Shown here one piece after another: positions 1 to 9,575 of a stretch of 64,000 nucleotides of DNA; the first letter of the stretch is position 1, and every line of letters starts with the position of its first letter. The notes under the pieces are model-generated. The model ran no database searches and had not been told where the DNA came from. It worked only from the letters and a program-made list of their open reading frames with translations. Both the position numbers and the translations under genes were made by a program. This DNA comes from Pseudidiomarina mangrovi (GTDB taxonomy: Bacteria; Pseudomonadota; Gammaproteobacteria; Enterobacterales; Alteromonadaceae): positions 186,001 to 250,000 of the forward strand of contig NZ_RJLC01000010.1 in NCBI RefSeq assembly GCF_003999375.1, written 5' to 3'.

Positions 1-135
1 AAATAGGCCAATGCGTTGTGTCATACTTAAGCAACCTCTTTTTGCTGGCGCAAGTGTATCAGAAAGTGCCATAAATGTAGTATGCTATGCGCCACATTTT
101 GGCAGCCCCAGCGGGCAAAAATAGCAAGGATCACC

Positions 136-417
136 ATGGTCAATTCAGCCTTTAATGACTACGTAGCAGCGCTCGAAGCGGTTTTTGACGCCACTGTGTT
201 GAACGGTAACGATGACCAACTGTTTGCCAGTGGCTATTTACGTGGTCATGTTGATTTGGTGGTGGCGCAGCTTGAGCTCAATGCGCAAGCCGATGCTGCC
301 GCGGTGATGCCAGCGGTCATGGCCTCGGTAGAGGCTGCCCGGCATGAGCTCAGCCCCGCTGATTTTCAACACATTCAAGATTTTCTGGCCCAGCTAGCGG
401 CGGTTAAGCATCCCTAA
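136..417 (+). CDS. yfcL: YfcL family protein
   Basis: A 93-residue acidic protein of unknown molecular role. It resembles E. coli YfcL (about the same length), whose gene also lies beside mnmC and fabB. The ATG at 136 is preferred to upstream in-frame starts because an AAGGA Shine-Dalgarno sequence lies at 126-130 and the protein then begins MVNSAFNDYV, the usual length for the family. No signal peptide, membrane segment or catalytic motif is visible. The gene converges on mnmC and their 3' ends overlap by 14 bp. Family assignment rests on size, composition and context. Confidence 0.75.
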   Translation: MVNSAFNDYVAALEAVFDATVLNGNDDQLFASGYLRGHVDLVVAQLELNAQADAAAVMPAVMASVEAARHELSPADFQHIQDFLAQLAAVKHP

Positions 418-2248
418 GACGCTGCGGTTGTAGGCGTTGCCGCAGCCCTGCTCGCAACGGTAACGGCTGCTGAGCTAACTCGGCGGCAATCACTTCAGCT
501 ACTAATGGCGCACTGGTAAAGCCGCGTGAGCCTAACCCAGCAATGGCCCACAATTGTTCACTAATACGACCTACCACTGGCATATGATCACGACTGGTAT
601 TGCGAAGTGATGCCCGAGAGCTGGTGAGGTTGAGTTGCTGCGTCCAGGGCAACTGCCGCAGGTTGTCGGCAATAGTTGCCAAGTTTTCGGCATCATCAGT
701 CGCTTTAACTTGGTTGGCGTCAGCGGGCACAAATTGTCGTGCGTAGGTCGCCCCCAGGCAATGCTGGCCCTGTTGTGCCGGGGTAAAGTAACCCTTGTAG
801 CAAATCACCGATGGGCAGTGCGCTGAGGTGGTATTCGCTGCGACGTAACTAACTTGGCCACGAACGTTTTGCAGGCGAATGCCATATGGCGCGAGTAATT
901 CGGTCATCGAGCCACCGCCTGCCAGCAACAGGGTTGTGCAGTCATGGCGGCTACCATCGCTTAGCTTGAGCTGCCAACCATCAGCTCGGCGCTGCAGTGC
1001 GGTGACTGTGGCGTTGTGTATGGTCACCCGGTGTAATAAGCGCTGCACCATTTGCGCCGCCGGTAACCAACCACCACTGGGGTAATATAAGCTCTCCAAG
1101 GGCGGTAATTGCTGCCAATGCGCCTGCGTTTGCGCGGCGCTAAAGTACTGCACGGTCTCGCTACTGTAATGCCCAGGCGCCATGCTGCCAGCAATTTTGG
1201 CTTGGCGCTGCTGGCGCTCGTCATTGAAAGCAAGTTGCAGAACGCCGACGGGGTGCCACAGATCGGGTGCATAACAACGGTAAAACTGCTGCGCATAAGC
1301 AAAAGCCGCTAAGAAAAATTCGCTGATGGGGCTGAGCTCGCCTTGTAGCAGCGGATAGACCGCTGCTTGGGCATTACCCGAGGCGCCATCAGCGATACCG
1401 CTACTAAGTACGGTTACGCTAATGCCTTGGCGTTGCAGCGCAACCGCCGCACAGGCTGCGGCAATACCCGCACCGACGATAGTGACCGTGCTCGGCACTG
1501 CCACGGCTGCTTGGGCTGGGGCTGTGTGGATGTGGCCGGCCAGCATTTCGCGTTTATGCCGATAGCCTTTGTGTCGTTGCACGCTAAAACCCGCTTGTTG
1601 TAGGCCACGGCGCACAAAGCCAGCAGCAGTAAAGGTGGCAAAAGTACAATCGGCTGCGGCACTTTGCGCCATGGCGGTGAACAATTCGGGCTGCCACATG
1701 GCGGGGTTTTTGTCTGGGGCAAAACCGTCTAAATACCAGGCATTGACCCGACCACTGGCGCTTGGAAGCCATTCTGGTAACAATTCCAAGATATCGCCGA
1801 GCCATAAATCAACGACAATGCGGCCACCCTCGAGCAATATGCGTTGGCACCCCGGTGCAGCGGCTGGGTAGGCGGCTAGCAATTCCGCCGCTAGTTCGGC
1901 TAACTCGGGGAAGGCCTGTAAGGTGCGGGCTAAGTCGTCGCGTTGTAATGGGTGTTTTTCAAAACTGATGTAATGCAGGCGCAGGTCTGGATGGCCCTGC
2001 TGGCGCAGCAGTTGCCAGCTGGCGAGCAAGTTCAACCCACTACCAAAGCCACTCTCGGCAATCACAAAAGGTTGCGTTGGGTACTGCTGCCAGCGTGTGC
2101 TAAGATCGTTTTGCTGTAAAAACACGTATCGGCTTTCGGCTAAGCCATCAGCGTTAGCGAAATAGATATCATCGAATTCAGTGGCCACTGGTAAGCCATG
2201 CGCATTAAATGTGACCGTTGCAGGGGTAGGCTTTTTCACAGCAGACAT
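404..2248 (-). CDS. mnmC: tRNA 5-methylaminomethyl-2-thiouridine synthesis bifunctional enzyme MnmC
   Basis: Bifunctional enzyme finishing the mnm5s2U modification at wobble U34 of tRNAs. The N-terminal half (about residues 1-240) is the SAM methyltransferase, with the glycine-rich ESGFGSGLN loop and WYLDGFAP. The C-terminal half is the FAD oxidoreductase that removes the carboxymethyl group, starting with the dinucleotide fold VTIVGAGIAAAC near residue 255 and ending with the FAD-contact segment AIAGLGSRGFTSAPL. The ATG at 2248 (MSAVKKPTP) is chosen; a start 14 codons upstream gives an unlikely extension. At 614 residues it is slightly shorter than E. coli MnmC but complete. The gene is divergent from fabB, as in many gammaproteobacteria. 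Confidence 0.93.
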   Translation of the reverse strand: MSAVKKPTPATVTFNAHGLPVATEFDDIYFANADGLAESRYVFLQQNDLSTRWQQYPTQPFVIAESGFGSGLNLLASWQLLRQQGHPDLRLHYISFEKHPLQRDDLARTLQAFPELAELAAELLAAYPAAAPGCQRILLEGGRIVVDLWLGDILELLPEWLPSASGRVNAWYLDGFAPDKNPAMWQPELFTAMAQSAAADCTFATFTAAGFVRRGLQQAGFSVQRHKGYRHKREMLAGHIHTAPAQAAVAVPSTVTIVGAGIAAACAAVALQRQGISVTVLSSGIADGASGNAQAAVYPLLQGELSPISEFFLAAFAYAQQFYRCYAPDLWHPVGVLQLAFNDERQQRQAKIAGSMAPGHYSSETVQYFSAAQTQAHWQQLPPLESLYYPSGGWLPAAQMVQRLLHRVTIHNATVTALQRRADGWQLKLSDGSRHDCTTLLLAGGGSMTELLAPYGIRLQNVRGQVSYVAANTTSAHCPSVICYKGYFTPAQQGQHCLGATYARQFVPADANQVKATDDAENLATIADNLRQLPWTQQLNLTSSRASLRNTSRDHMPVVGRISEQLWAIAGLGSRGFTSAPLVAEVIAAELAQQPLPLRAGLRQRLQPQRLRDA

Positions 2249-2376
2249 CTCATTGGCAGTTGCGAAGTATGATGCGCAATAGTGTAACAATTTTTTGTTA
2301 AAAAGCTTGAAAGCAGACCACTTTTTTACCGATCTGGGCTACCATACAGCAGCGCTCAGTAAGACAGGAACCTAGC

Positions 2377-3591
2377 ATGAGAAGAGCAGTGATTACCGGT
2401 ATGGGCATTGTGTCCAGTATCGGCGTGAACAAACAAGAGGTGTTGGAATCGCTTCAACAAGGGCGTTCGGGCATCGAGTTTTCTCAAGAATTTGCCGATA
2501 TGGGGCTGCGCTGTCAAGTGTGGGGCCCTGTTCGTATCAACCCCGAAGAACATATCGATCGTAAAGCCTTGCGCTTTATGGGGAGTGCTGCAGCATACGC
2601 TTACTTGGCGATGGCCCAGGCCATTGAAGATGCTGGCCTGACCGACGAGCAAGTGTCAAATATTCGTACCGGCTTGGTGGTCGGCTCGGGTGGCGCTTCG
2701 GGTGAACACCAAGTTGCTGCTGCTGATACTTGCCGCGAAAAAGGCGTGAAGCGCGTTGGCCCATACATGGTGCCACGTTGTATGGCATCAACGACCTCTG
2801 CGTGTTTAGCCACACCGTTTCAAATCAAAGGGGTGAATTACTCCATCAGCTCAGCCTGTGCTACCTCAGCACACTGTATCGGTCACGCTATGGAATTGAT
2901 TCAGTTGGGCAAGCAAGACCGCGTATTTGCTGGTGGCGGTGAAGAGCTGCATTGGACCTTAGGCATGGAATTCGATGCCATGGGCGCACTGAGCACCAAA
3001 TATAACGATACCCCAAGCAAAGCCTCACGCACCTATGACGCCAACCGCGACGGCTTTGTGCCGGCCGGTGGTGGCGGTATTTTAGTGATTGAAGAGCTAG
3101 AAACTGCGTTGGCCCGTGGTGCGCATATCTACGCTGAAATCGTTGGTTACGGCGCTACCTCAGATGGTTACGACATGGTCGCGCCATCCGGTGAAGGGGC
3201 GATGCGCTGTATGCAAATGGCGCTATCAACCGTCGATACTCCGATTGATTATTTGAACACCCACGGCACCAGTACGCCGGTAGGTGATGTCAAAGAACTC
3301 GAAGCAGTGCGTGCGGTATTTGGTGATAAGCCACCGATGATCAGTGCTACCAAGGCCATGACCGGTCACGCCTTAGGGGCTGCAGGTGTGCATGAAGCTA
3401 TCTTTAGTTTGCTGATGCTGCAACATGGCTTTGTCGCGCCATCGATTAACGTTGAAACCCTCGATGATGCAGCCGTGGGTATGAATGTGATCACCAAAAT
3501 GACGCCTGCCGACTTAACCACCGTGATGTCGAACAGCTTCGGATTTGGCGGTACCAACGCCACCTTAGTGATGCGTAAGTTTAACGGTTAA
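2377..3591 (+). CDS. fabB: 3-oxoacyl-ACP synthase I (beta-ketoacyl-ACP synthase I)
   Basis: Condenses malonyl-ACP with acyl-ACP in type II fatty-acid elongation and is needed for unsaturated fatty acids. The thiolase-fold catalytic triad is intact: Cys161 in SSACATSAH, His296 in NTHGTSTP and His331 in TGHALGAAG. The glycine-rich C-terminal FGFGGTNA is present. Length 404 matches FabB. The start is supported by GACAGGA about 10 nt upstream. It is a single gene, divergent from mnmC and followed directly by a strong terminator. A FabR or FadR site was sought upstream without a convincing match. Confidence 0.96.
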   Translation: MRRAVITGMGIVSSIGVNKQEVLESLQQGRSGIEFSQEFADMGLRCQVWGPVRINPEEHIDRKALRFMGSAAAYAYLAMAQAIEDAGLTDEQVSNIRTGLVVGSGGASGEHQVAAADTCREKGVKRVGPYMVPRCMASTTSACLATPFQIKGVNYSISSACATSAHCIGHAMELIQLGKQDRVFAGGGEELHWTLGMEFDAMGALSTKYNDTPSKASRTYDANRDGFVPAGGGGILVIEELETALARGAHIYAEIVGYGATSDGYDMVAPSGEGAMRCMQMALSTVDTPIDYLNTHGTSTPVGDVKELEAVRAVFGDKPPMISATKAMTGHALGAAGVHEAIFSLLMLQHGFVAPSINVETLDDAAVGMNVITKMTPADLTTVMSNSFGFGGTNATLVMRKFNG

Positions 3592-3621
3592 GAAAGCGTT
3601 AAGCTGTCACAGAAATGCCAT

Positions 3622-3650
3622 AAAAAGGGTGCGCTTAGGCGCACCTTTTT
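3622..3650 (+). terminator. Intrinsic terminator after fabB
   Basis: Perfect 7-bp GGTGCGC/GCGCACC stem (3628-3634 with 3639-3645) and a TTAG loop, extended by A-T pairs. It is followed by a run of five T and preceded by a run of A, so it could work in both directions. It separates fabB from the pdxB operon. Confidence 0.9.
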
Positions 3651-3700
3651 GTATGCTCAAGGCATCATTCATTCGACAACGTTGAGATAGTCTCTTCGCT

Positions 3701-4834
3701 ATGCAGATATTGGTTGATGCGAATTTACCGCTGGCTGAAGAGCTCTGTCAGCTAGTCTGTGCCGAACGGCCGGTAACCATTAGCAGTTTTTCTGAGCGTC
3801 AGCCCAGTGCCGAGCAACTGGCAGTTGCTGAAGTTCTGTGGGTTCGCTCAGTGACTCGCGTTGATGCGGCGTTATTGCGCCACGCCCCCAACTTAAAGTG
3901 GGTAGCCACCGGCACTATCGGTACTGAGCACATTGACCAAGCCGCATTGGCCGCCGCTGGCGTGGCCTTTTCGCATACACCGGGGGTAAACGCCCAAGCA
4001 GTGGGCGATTATGTGTTGAGTGCGGTGGCTGCACTGAGTCTCGCTCACGGCGGTTTACCGCAAGGTGAAGTGGCCATTGTTGGAGCCGGACACACCGGTC
4101 GCGCTGCCGGAGCGCGGCTGGCAGCGCTGGGCTTAACGGTGCATTATTATGACCCACTGTTATCGGCGCAGCCAGCAGGTGACAGCGACATCACGCCGCA
4201 CGCCGATTGGCAGCGCGTGCTGAACTCAGCGGTAATTAGTTGTCATGTGCCCTTAAGTCATGACGGCCCGCATGCCACCTATCATTTGTTTGACCAGCAA
4301 CAACTGGCCCAATTGCGTCCCGATTGCTGGTTCATTAATGCCAGTCGTGGCGCGGTCGTCAGTGAGGCGGCGGTACGTCAAGCTATTGTGCGCGGGCAGC
4401 GGCTGCAGTGGGTATTTGATGTGTGGGAGTTTGAGCCACAAGTACCTGCTGATTTGCTGCCACATATTGCCTTGGCGACGGCACATATCGCTGGTCATAG
4501 TTTGGCTGGTAAAGTGGGAGCGAGCTGGCAGTTGGCTGAGCAATTGCGGCAGCGTTTGGGCAGTGAGGCACAACTTCCACCGTTAGCCGCGCTGTTGGCA
4601 CGCTGGCAATTACCGCAGTACCACGGTGCTACAGAGCTAAAGCATTGGCGAGCACTGGCATCTGCGGTGCTGGCGCTTTATGATATACGACTCGACGATC
4701 GGCAGTTGCGCCAGCATGGGCTGACGCCTGCCGGTTTTGATGGGTTACGAAAAAATTATCACCCGCGCGTTGAATTGCTAAGCGCCGGTTTACCTCTTTT
4801 AGCGAATGGGAAGCAACATGTCTCGGCTTTATAA
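3701..4834 (+). CDS. pdxB: Erythronate-4-phosphate dehydrogenase
   Basis: NAD-dependent oxidation of 4-phosphoerythronate, the second step of the DXP-dependent pyridoxal phosphate pathway. It has the D-2-hydroxyacid dehydrogenase layout: NAD-binding GAGHTGRAAG at about residues 127-136, NASRGAVV in the middle, the acidic segment VWEFEP, and catalytic-His region HIAGHSLAGK. A PdxB-specific C-terminal dimerisation domain follows (about residues 285-377). Length 377 is normal. It is the first gene of the pdxB-asd-fimV-truA run, and its 3' end overlaps asd by 17 bp, suggesting translational coupling. No strong Shine-Dalgarno sequence precedes the ATG. Confidence 0.94.
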   Translation: MQILVDANLPLAEELCQLVCAERPVTISSFSERQPSAEQLAVAEVLWVRSVTRVDAALLRHAPNLKWVATGTIGTEHIDQAALAAAGVAFSHTPGVNAQAVGDYVLSAVAALSLAHGGLPQGEVAIVGAGHTGRAAGARLAALGLTVHYYDPLLSAQPAGDSDITPHADWQRVLNSAVISCHVPLSHDGPHATYHLFDQQQLAQLRPDCWFINASRGAVVSEAAVRQAIVRGQRLQWVFDVWEFEPQVPADLLPHIALATAHIAGHSLAGKVGASWQLAEQLRQRLGSEAQLPPLAALLARWQLPQYHGATELKHWRALASAVLALYDIRLDDRQLRQHGLTPAGFDGLRKNYHPRVELLSAGLPLLANGKQHVSAL

Positions 4835-5834
4835 TGTAGCGGTTTTGGGTGCCACAGGCTTGGTTGGTCAGCACATGATTGAACTGTTAGAACAGCGCAA
4901 CTTTCCAGTTGGGACCTTATACCCGCTGGCGAGTAGCCGTTCGGCTGGGTCCACGGTGAACTTTGCCGAAAGTGAGTTAACCGTATTAGATGCCGATACG
5001 TTTGACTGGAGCCAGGTCGAGATTGCCTTCTTTTCTGCCGGTGGTGCTATTTCACGCATTTATGCTCCGCGGGCGGCGGATGCTGGGTGCATCGTCATCG
5101 ACAACACCTCAGAATTTCGCTACCAAGATGACATCCCACTGGTGGTGCCTGAAGTGAATGCCCATGCGATTGCTGATTTCCGCAATCACAACATTATTGC
5201 CAACCCGAATTGTTCAACGATTCAAATGTTGGTGGCACTGAAGCCGATTCATGATGCGGTTGGCATTGAGCGGATCAACGTGGCCACCTATCAGTCGGTA
5301 TCGGGTGCTGGTAAAGAAGCGATTGAAGAGTTAGCCAAGCAAACTGCAGCGCTGTTAAACGGTCGTGCGGTTGAAGTGGAAACCTTTAGTCGACAAATCG
5401 CCTTTAACTGCATTCCGCAAATTGATGTATTTATGGATAACGACTACACCAAAGAAGAAATGAAAATGGTGTGGGAAACGCAAAAAATCATGGGTGACAG
5501 CAGCATTCGTGTGAATGCCACTGCGGTTCGCGTCCCGGTATTTTTCGGTCATGCTGAAGCGGTACACATCGAAACCCAGCAGCCACTTGATGCGGTACAA
5601 GCCAAGGAATTACTGCGCAACGCAGCCGGTGTGGTATTACTTGATAGTAATGCTGATTTTCCGACCCAAGTGGGCAATGCTGCTGGTCGTGATGAAGTTT
5701 TCGTTGGTCGCGTTCGTAATGATATTTCGCACCCACACGGCTTAAACTTGTGGGTTGTCGCCGACAACGTTCGTAAAGGCGCCGCGACCAATAGTATTCA
5801 GATTGCTGAACATTTAATTCGCGACTATATTTAA
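4818..5834 (+). CDS. asd: Aspartate-semialdehyde dehydrogenase (at the usg locus)
   Basis: Reduces aspartyl phosphate to aspartate semialdehyde for lysine, methionine, threonine and diaminopimelate synthesis. N-terminal NADP fold VLGATGLVG at about residues 8-16. The catalytic nucleophile is Cys132 in NPNCSTIQM, and SVSGAGKEA and RVPVFFGH follow. In E. coli the gene at this position is usg, a paralogue in which the Cys is lost; here the active-site residue is present, so a working Asd is expected. The ATG at 4818 is chosen because GGGAAG lies 5 nt upstream; a start four codons earlier is less likely. Protein length is 338. Confidence 0.9.
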   Translation: MSRLYNVAVLGATGLVGQHMIELLEQRNFPVGTLYPLASSRSAGSTVNFAESELTVLDADTFDWSQVEIAFFSAGGAISRIYAPRAADAGCIVIDNTSEFRYQDDIPLVVPEVNAHAIADFRNHNIIANPNCSTIQMLVALKPIHDAVGIERINVATYQSVSGAGKEAIEELAKQTAALLNGRAVEVETFSRQIAFNCIPQIDVFMDNDYTKEEMKMVWETQKIMGDSSIRVNATAVRVPVFFGHAEAVHIETQQPLDAVQAKELLRNAAGVVLLDSNADFPTQVGNAAGRDEVFVGRVRNDISHPHGLNLWVVADNVRKGAATNSIQIAEHLIRDYI

Positions 5835-5889
5835 GTGATTGATTTTCGTATAGGCTTGTCGATAGAACGATAACAACAGGATATTACCA

Positions 5890-7842
5890 ATGACACGGAA
5901 ACTCTCCATCAGTGCAGTAGCACTTCTGGTTGGCTTGGCCAGCGCCTTCGCTGTGCCTGCGCATACCAAGGTCGCGCCTGCGGGAGCGCATACAGTCGTA
6001 TGGCAAGCACTGGCCTGGCAGGCGCAACAGGTTTCACGCTGGCAGGTAGACCGTTTCGGTCCAATTGTTGCCAGTGACACCATGTGGACCATTGCCAGCT
6101 ACTACGGTCGTCAGGCTGGCGTCAGCGTGTACGAGATGATGGATGCAATTGTCGCCGCCAACCCGCGCGTGTTTATTGATAATCGCCCAGACCGCATGAT
6201 GGATGGCTACTACTTGGTGATCCCTGCGGTGGGCAAGTTAGCGTCCACGCCAACCGAACAACCACAGCAACCTGATGAGCAGGTTGAGCAGCTAAAAAGC
6301 ACTGATACAGTGCAATTTAAAGCCGAAGAACTGCGTGACTTGCGCGATCGACTGGCCGGGTCTATTGGCATGATTGAAGCGTTGCAAAGCGAAAATGCAG
6401 CGCTGCAATCACGCTTGAACGATGTTACCGCCGAGCTCGAAGCGTTGAAAGTGCAGTTGGCAGAAGACCGTGCTATCGACCAAGAAATTGATGCCATTGC
6501 CGGTGAGTTAGCCACGCAAGTGCCAGGTGTTGAGGGTAACCAAGAGACCATCGAGCAAACCGGTGTGTTGCAACCGCAACAACCGCAAACTGAACAACCA
6601 GTGGTTGAGCAGCCGGTGGTCGAACAAGCAGTGGTTGAGCAACCAGCTGAGCCGGTCGCTAAAGCGCCAACACAAACTGCTAAATCAAGTAATACACAGC
6701 GCAGCACCCCAGACTTTCTCGATTGGGTGTTGCAGCCACCGCAACTTTACGTAGTGATTGCGGTGCCGGTATTGTTGTTATTGATTCTGATGTATATGGC
6801 CTATGTTCGTCGTATCAAACGAGAATTTGAGCAACAAACTGAAGCGCCAGAGGATAGCGCTGATAGCCCTGCCGATGACGGCATCGATGCTGGCACTGAT
6901 GATGTCAATGACGAGTCCAAGGCTGATGACAGCGCTGAACCGCATCAGCCATCCAGTCGCAGTTCTGAAGATGCCGATAGCATTGATGCGAATGCCGTGG
7001 TCACTGGGTTAGCCGCGGTCACTGGCGCTGCGGTCGTGGTAGACACCATGGCCAGCGAGCAAGAGTATGAGCTTGATAACGGCAATGATGAAACGCTAGC
7101 GACAGCAGATACTAACGCGAATGATGTTGCGATCAACTCGGATTACAATGACGACGAACTCGCTGCGATGTTCGGCGAATTAGATGCCAACAGTGGCGAT
7201 GAACAGAGCGCAGAAGCAGCAACCGATGACACTATCGGCGCTGAGCAAGAATTCGATCTGAGTGAGTTTGAAGTATCCAGTGATGATCCATTATTGGCTG
7301 CCGATGACGAATTTTACCTAGGTGATGATGATATCACCGGCAACGAAAGCGAAGCCGGCACCGAAGCCGCGATAGAAAGCAGCGATGCGGCGGTTACTGG
7401 GCTTGAAGATGACGATGACTTTGCGCGGCTGTTAGCCAGCTTAGAAGCACCAGCTGATGGCGATAGCCGGGTTGAAGACGAGCGTCAGCCACCGGTAGCT
7501 AAACGTGAGCCGAAACTGGCCGACGATAGTTTGAGTAGCTGGTCGCTAGCCGATGAAAACATCGAACAATCTGACGGTTATGTGTCGATTGATAGTCTGC
7601 TGAACGAGGCCGATAGTGCCGAGCAAACTAGCGATGATGAGCAACCTGACTTTGATAGCAGTAGCTACGACGAGAGTAAAACCCCTGCGGCCATGCTTGA
7701 TTTAGCGCAAGCCTATATCGATATGGGTGAATTAGATGATGCGCGGGCTTTACTCAAACGTATCATTGGTTGCGATGACGCCGATGCTGATCGCGAAGCC
7801 GCATTATTATTACAGCAATTGGATAGCCAGAGCGGTCGATGA
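5890..7842 (+). CDS. fimV: FimV/HubP-type polar landmark protein
   Basis: Inner-membrane pole-organising protein of the FimV (Pseudomonas) / HubP (Vibrio) family, which places type IV pili, flagella and chemotaxis arrays. Visible order: signal peptide (about 1-25); periplasmic LysM-like peptidoglycan-binding region (about 55-115, [11 protein letters not shown]); coiled coil (about 135-205); Gln/Pro/Val repeats; a single transmembrane helix (about 287-308); a long very acidic Asp/Glu-rich cytoplasmic segment; and the conserved FimV C-terminal TPR-like motif ([17 protein letters not shown], about 600-645). Its stop overlaps the truA start (ATGA). The 650-residue length is modest for this variable family. 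It may help place the pilus encoded at 17.9-25.9 kb, which is inference. Confidence 0.88.
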   Translation: MTRKLSISAVALLVGLASAFAVPAHTKVAPAGAHTVVWQALAWQAQQVSRWQVDRFGPIVASDTMWTIASYYGRQAGVSVYEMMDAIVAANPRVFIDNRPDRMMDGYYLVIPAVGKLASTPTEQPQQPDEQVEQLKSTDTVQFKAEELRDLRDRLAGSIGMIEALQSENAALQSRLNDVTAELEALKVQLAEDRAIDQEIDAIAGELATQVPGVEGNQETIEQTGVLQPQQPQTEQPVVEQPVVEQAVVEQPAEPVAKAPTQTAKSSNTQRSTPDFLDWVLQPPQLYVVIAVPVLLLLILMYMAYVRRIKREFEQQTEAPEDSADSPADDGIDAGTDDVNDESKADDSAEPHQPSSRSSEDADSIDANAVVTGLAAVTGAAVVVDTMASEQEYELDNGNDETLATADTNANDVAINSDYNDDELAAMFGELDANSGDEQSAEAATDDTIGAEQEFDLSEFEVSSDDPLLAADDEFYLGDDDITGNESEAGTEAAIESSDAAVTGLEDDDDFARLLASLEAPADGDSRVEDERQPPVAKREPKLADDSLSSWSLADENIEQSDGYVSIDSLLNEADSAEQTSDDEQPDFDSSSYDESKTPAAMLDLAQAYIDMGELDDARALLKRIIGCDDADADREAALLLQQLDSQSGR

Positions 7843-8633
7843 GTCTGACACGAATTGCGCTGGGCATTGAATACGATGGCAGCGCCTTTTATGGTTGGCA
7901 ACGGCAACGTGAAGTCACCACTGTGCAACAGGTGTTGGAACAGGCGCTCGCTAAAATAGCTGCGCACCCAGTGCAGCTAACCTGTGCTGGGCGCACCGAC
8001 GCGGGTGTGCATGCTACTGGGCAGGTGGTGCATTTCGATAGTGAGCAGCCGCGTAACCTTGCGGCCTGGACTATGGGCGTGAATAGCAACCTACCGCACA
8101 GTGTGGCGGTGCGTTGGGCGCATTATGTAGCGCCTGACTTCAATGCCCGCTTCAGTGCCGTTGGGCGGCGTTACCGTTATATCATTGCCAATAGCGCTAT
8201 GCGCCCAGCTATTTTAGGCCTTGGTGTGAGTCATTATCATCAGTCGTTGGATACCGAGGCGATGCATCAGGCAGCGCAAGCGTTGTTGGGCGAACATGAT
8301 TTTAGTGCCTTTCGTGCTGCGCAATGCCAATCTCATTCACCCAATCGTTGTTTGACCGAAATCTCGGTGCGTCGCCATGGCGATTTTATCGTCATTGAGG
8401 TGGCGGCTAACGCCTTCTTGCATCATATGGTGCGCAACATTGTTGGTAGTTTACTAGAGGTCGGAAAAGGCCTGCAGTCGCAATCATGGCTGGCAGAGTT
8501 GTTGGCAAGCCGTGATCGCACCTTAGCTGCGGCTACGGCGAAGCCGCATGGGTTGTATTTAGTCGAGGTGGATTATCCGCCGCAGTGGGGTCTACCGAAA
8601 ACCTCATTAGGGCCGCTTTGGCTTGGCTGTTAA
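7839..8633 (+). CDS. truA: tRNA pseudouridine(38-40) synthase TruA
   Basis: Converts U38-U40 of the anticodon stem-loop of many tRNAs to pseudouridine. Catalytic Asp54 lies in [14 protein letters not shown]. Other family marks are [12 protein letters not shown] near the N-terminus, RRYRYII and the [17 protein letters not shown] segment. Length 264 is normal. The ATG overlaps the fimV stop codon, so translation is probably coupled. The order fimV-truA matches Pseudomonas, but trpF, which follows truA there, is absent. Confidence 0.96.
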   Translation: MSLTRIALGIEYDGSAFYGWQRQREVTTVQQVLEQALAKIAAHPVQLTCAGRTDAGVHATGQVVHFDSEQPRNLAAWTMGVNSNLPHSVAVRWAHYVAPDFNARFSAVGRRYRYIIANSAMRPAILGLGVSHYHQSLDTEAMHQAAQALLGEHDFSAFRAAQCQSHSPNRCLTEISVRRHGDFIVIEVAANAFLHHMVRNIVGSLLEVGKGLQSQSWLAELLASRDRTLAAATAKPHGLYLVEVDYPPQWGLPKTSLGPLWLGC

Positions 8634-8711
8634 GACCAGTTTTTACTGCGCAGTGAGCGCTATTTGTGCTTTAATATCAGCCTGAGCTGTCAGGAGAGTG
8701 ATGTATAAACT

Positions 8712-9575
8712 ATGAGCTGGATTGAGCGTATTCTGTCAAAACCGACCAGTAACAAACGTCGGAATATTCCTGAAGGTGTATGGGCCAAGTGTAGCGCTTG
8801 TGATGCCATCCTCTACAATGCTGATTTAGAGCGTTCGCTGGGCGTGTGCCCGAAATGCGACCATCATATGCGTTTATCAGCGCGGCGCCGGCTTGAAAGT
8901 TTCCTTGATTCCGGCAGCGGCGTTGAAATTGGCGCTGAACTTGAACCAAAAGATGTCTTAAAGTTTAAAGATTCGAAGAAATATAAGGACCGCCTGTTAG
9001 CGGCACAAAAGGCAACTGGCGAAAAAGATGCGCTGGTGGTAGAAAAGGGCACCCTAAAGGGTATGCCGGTAGTTGTTGCCGCTTTCGAATTTGAATTTAT
9101 GGGCGGCTCGATGGCCTCCGTAGTCGGTGCTCGCTTTGTTAAAGCCGCAGAATTATGTTTGCAAGAAAAAATCCCATTGATTTGTTTTTCGGCATCCGGC
9201 GGTGCGCGTATGCAAGAAGCCTTGATGTCATTGATGCAAATGGCGAAAACGTCAGCAGCTTTGGCGCGCTTGAGTGAAGAGGGTATTCCGTACATTTCGG
9301 TGTTGACCGACCCGACTATGGGTGGCGTATCAGCATCATTGGCTATGCTCGGTGATATCAACGTGGCTGAACCAAAAGCACTGATTGGTTTTGCAGGGCC
9401 GCGAGTTATTGAACAAACCGTTCGCGAAACCTTACCAGAAGGCTTTCAACGCGCCGAGTTCCTGCTCGATCATGGTGCTGTTGATATGATTATCGACCGC
9501 CGTCAAATGCGCAATCGCTTAGCTGCTGTATTGGCTAAGTTTCAACATCATCCGGCGCTTGCTGACGAATATTAA
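8712..9575 (+). CDS. accD: Acetyl-CoA carboxylase carboxyltransferase subunit beta
   Basis: Beta subunit of the carboxyltransferase that makes malonyl-CoA, working with AccA. The N-terminal four-cysteine zinc finger is intact (CSACD near residue 27 and CPKCDHHMR near residue 46). The crotonase-like domain follows with the oxyanion segment [20 protein letters not shown] and [10 protein letters not shown]. Length 287. It is first of the accD-folC-dedD pair-wise overlapped genes; the 78-bp gap before it can hold a promoter, with a TTTAATAT-like -10 near 8670. Confidence 0.96.
   Translation: MSWIERILSKPTSNKRRNIPEGVWAKCSACDAILYNADLERSLGVCPKCDHHMRLSARRRLESFLDSGSGVEIGAELEPKDVLKFKDSKKYKDRLLAAQKATGEKDALVVEKGTLKGMPVVVAAFEFEFMGGSMASVVGARFVKAAELCLQEKIPLICFSASGGARMQEALMSLMQMAKTSAALARLSEEGIPYISVLTDPTMGGVSASLAMLGDINVAEPKALIGFAGPRVIEQTVRETLPEGFQRAEFLLDHGAVDMIIDRRQMRNRLAAVLAKFQHHPALADEY

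Noticed and set aside
2311-2330. FadR-like GACCA half-site before fabB
   Set aside because: Only one half matches; the left half has no resemblance to the consensus.
6210-6707. Minus-strand Cys/Ser/Thr-rich frame of 165 codons
   Set aside because: Antisense of the fimV coiled coil and repeat region; composition is a by-product of the sense codons.
8864-9361. Minus-strand frame of 165 codons inside accD
   Set aside because: Shadow of a strongly conserved gene with intact catalytic motifs.
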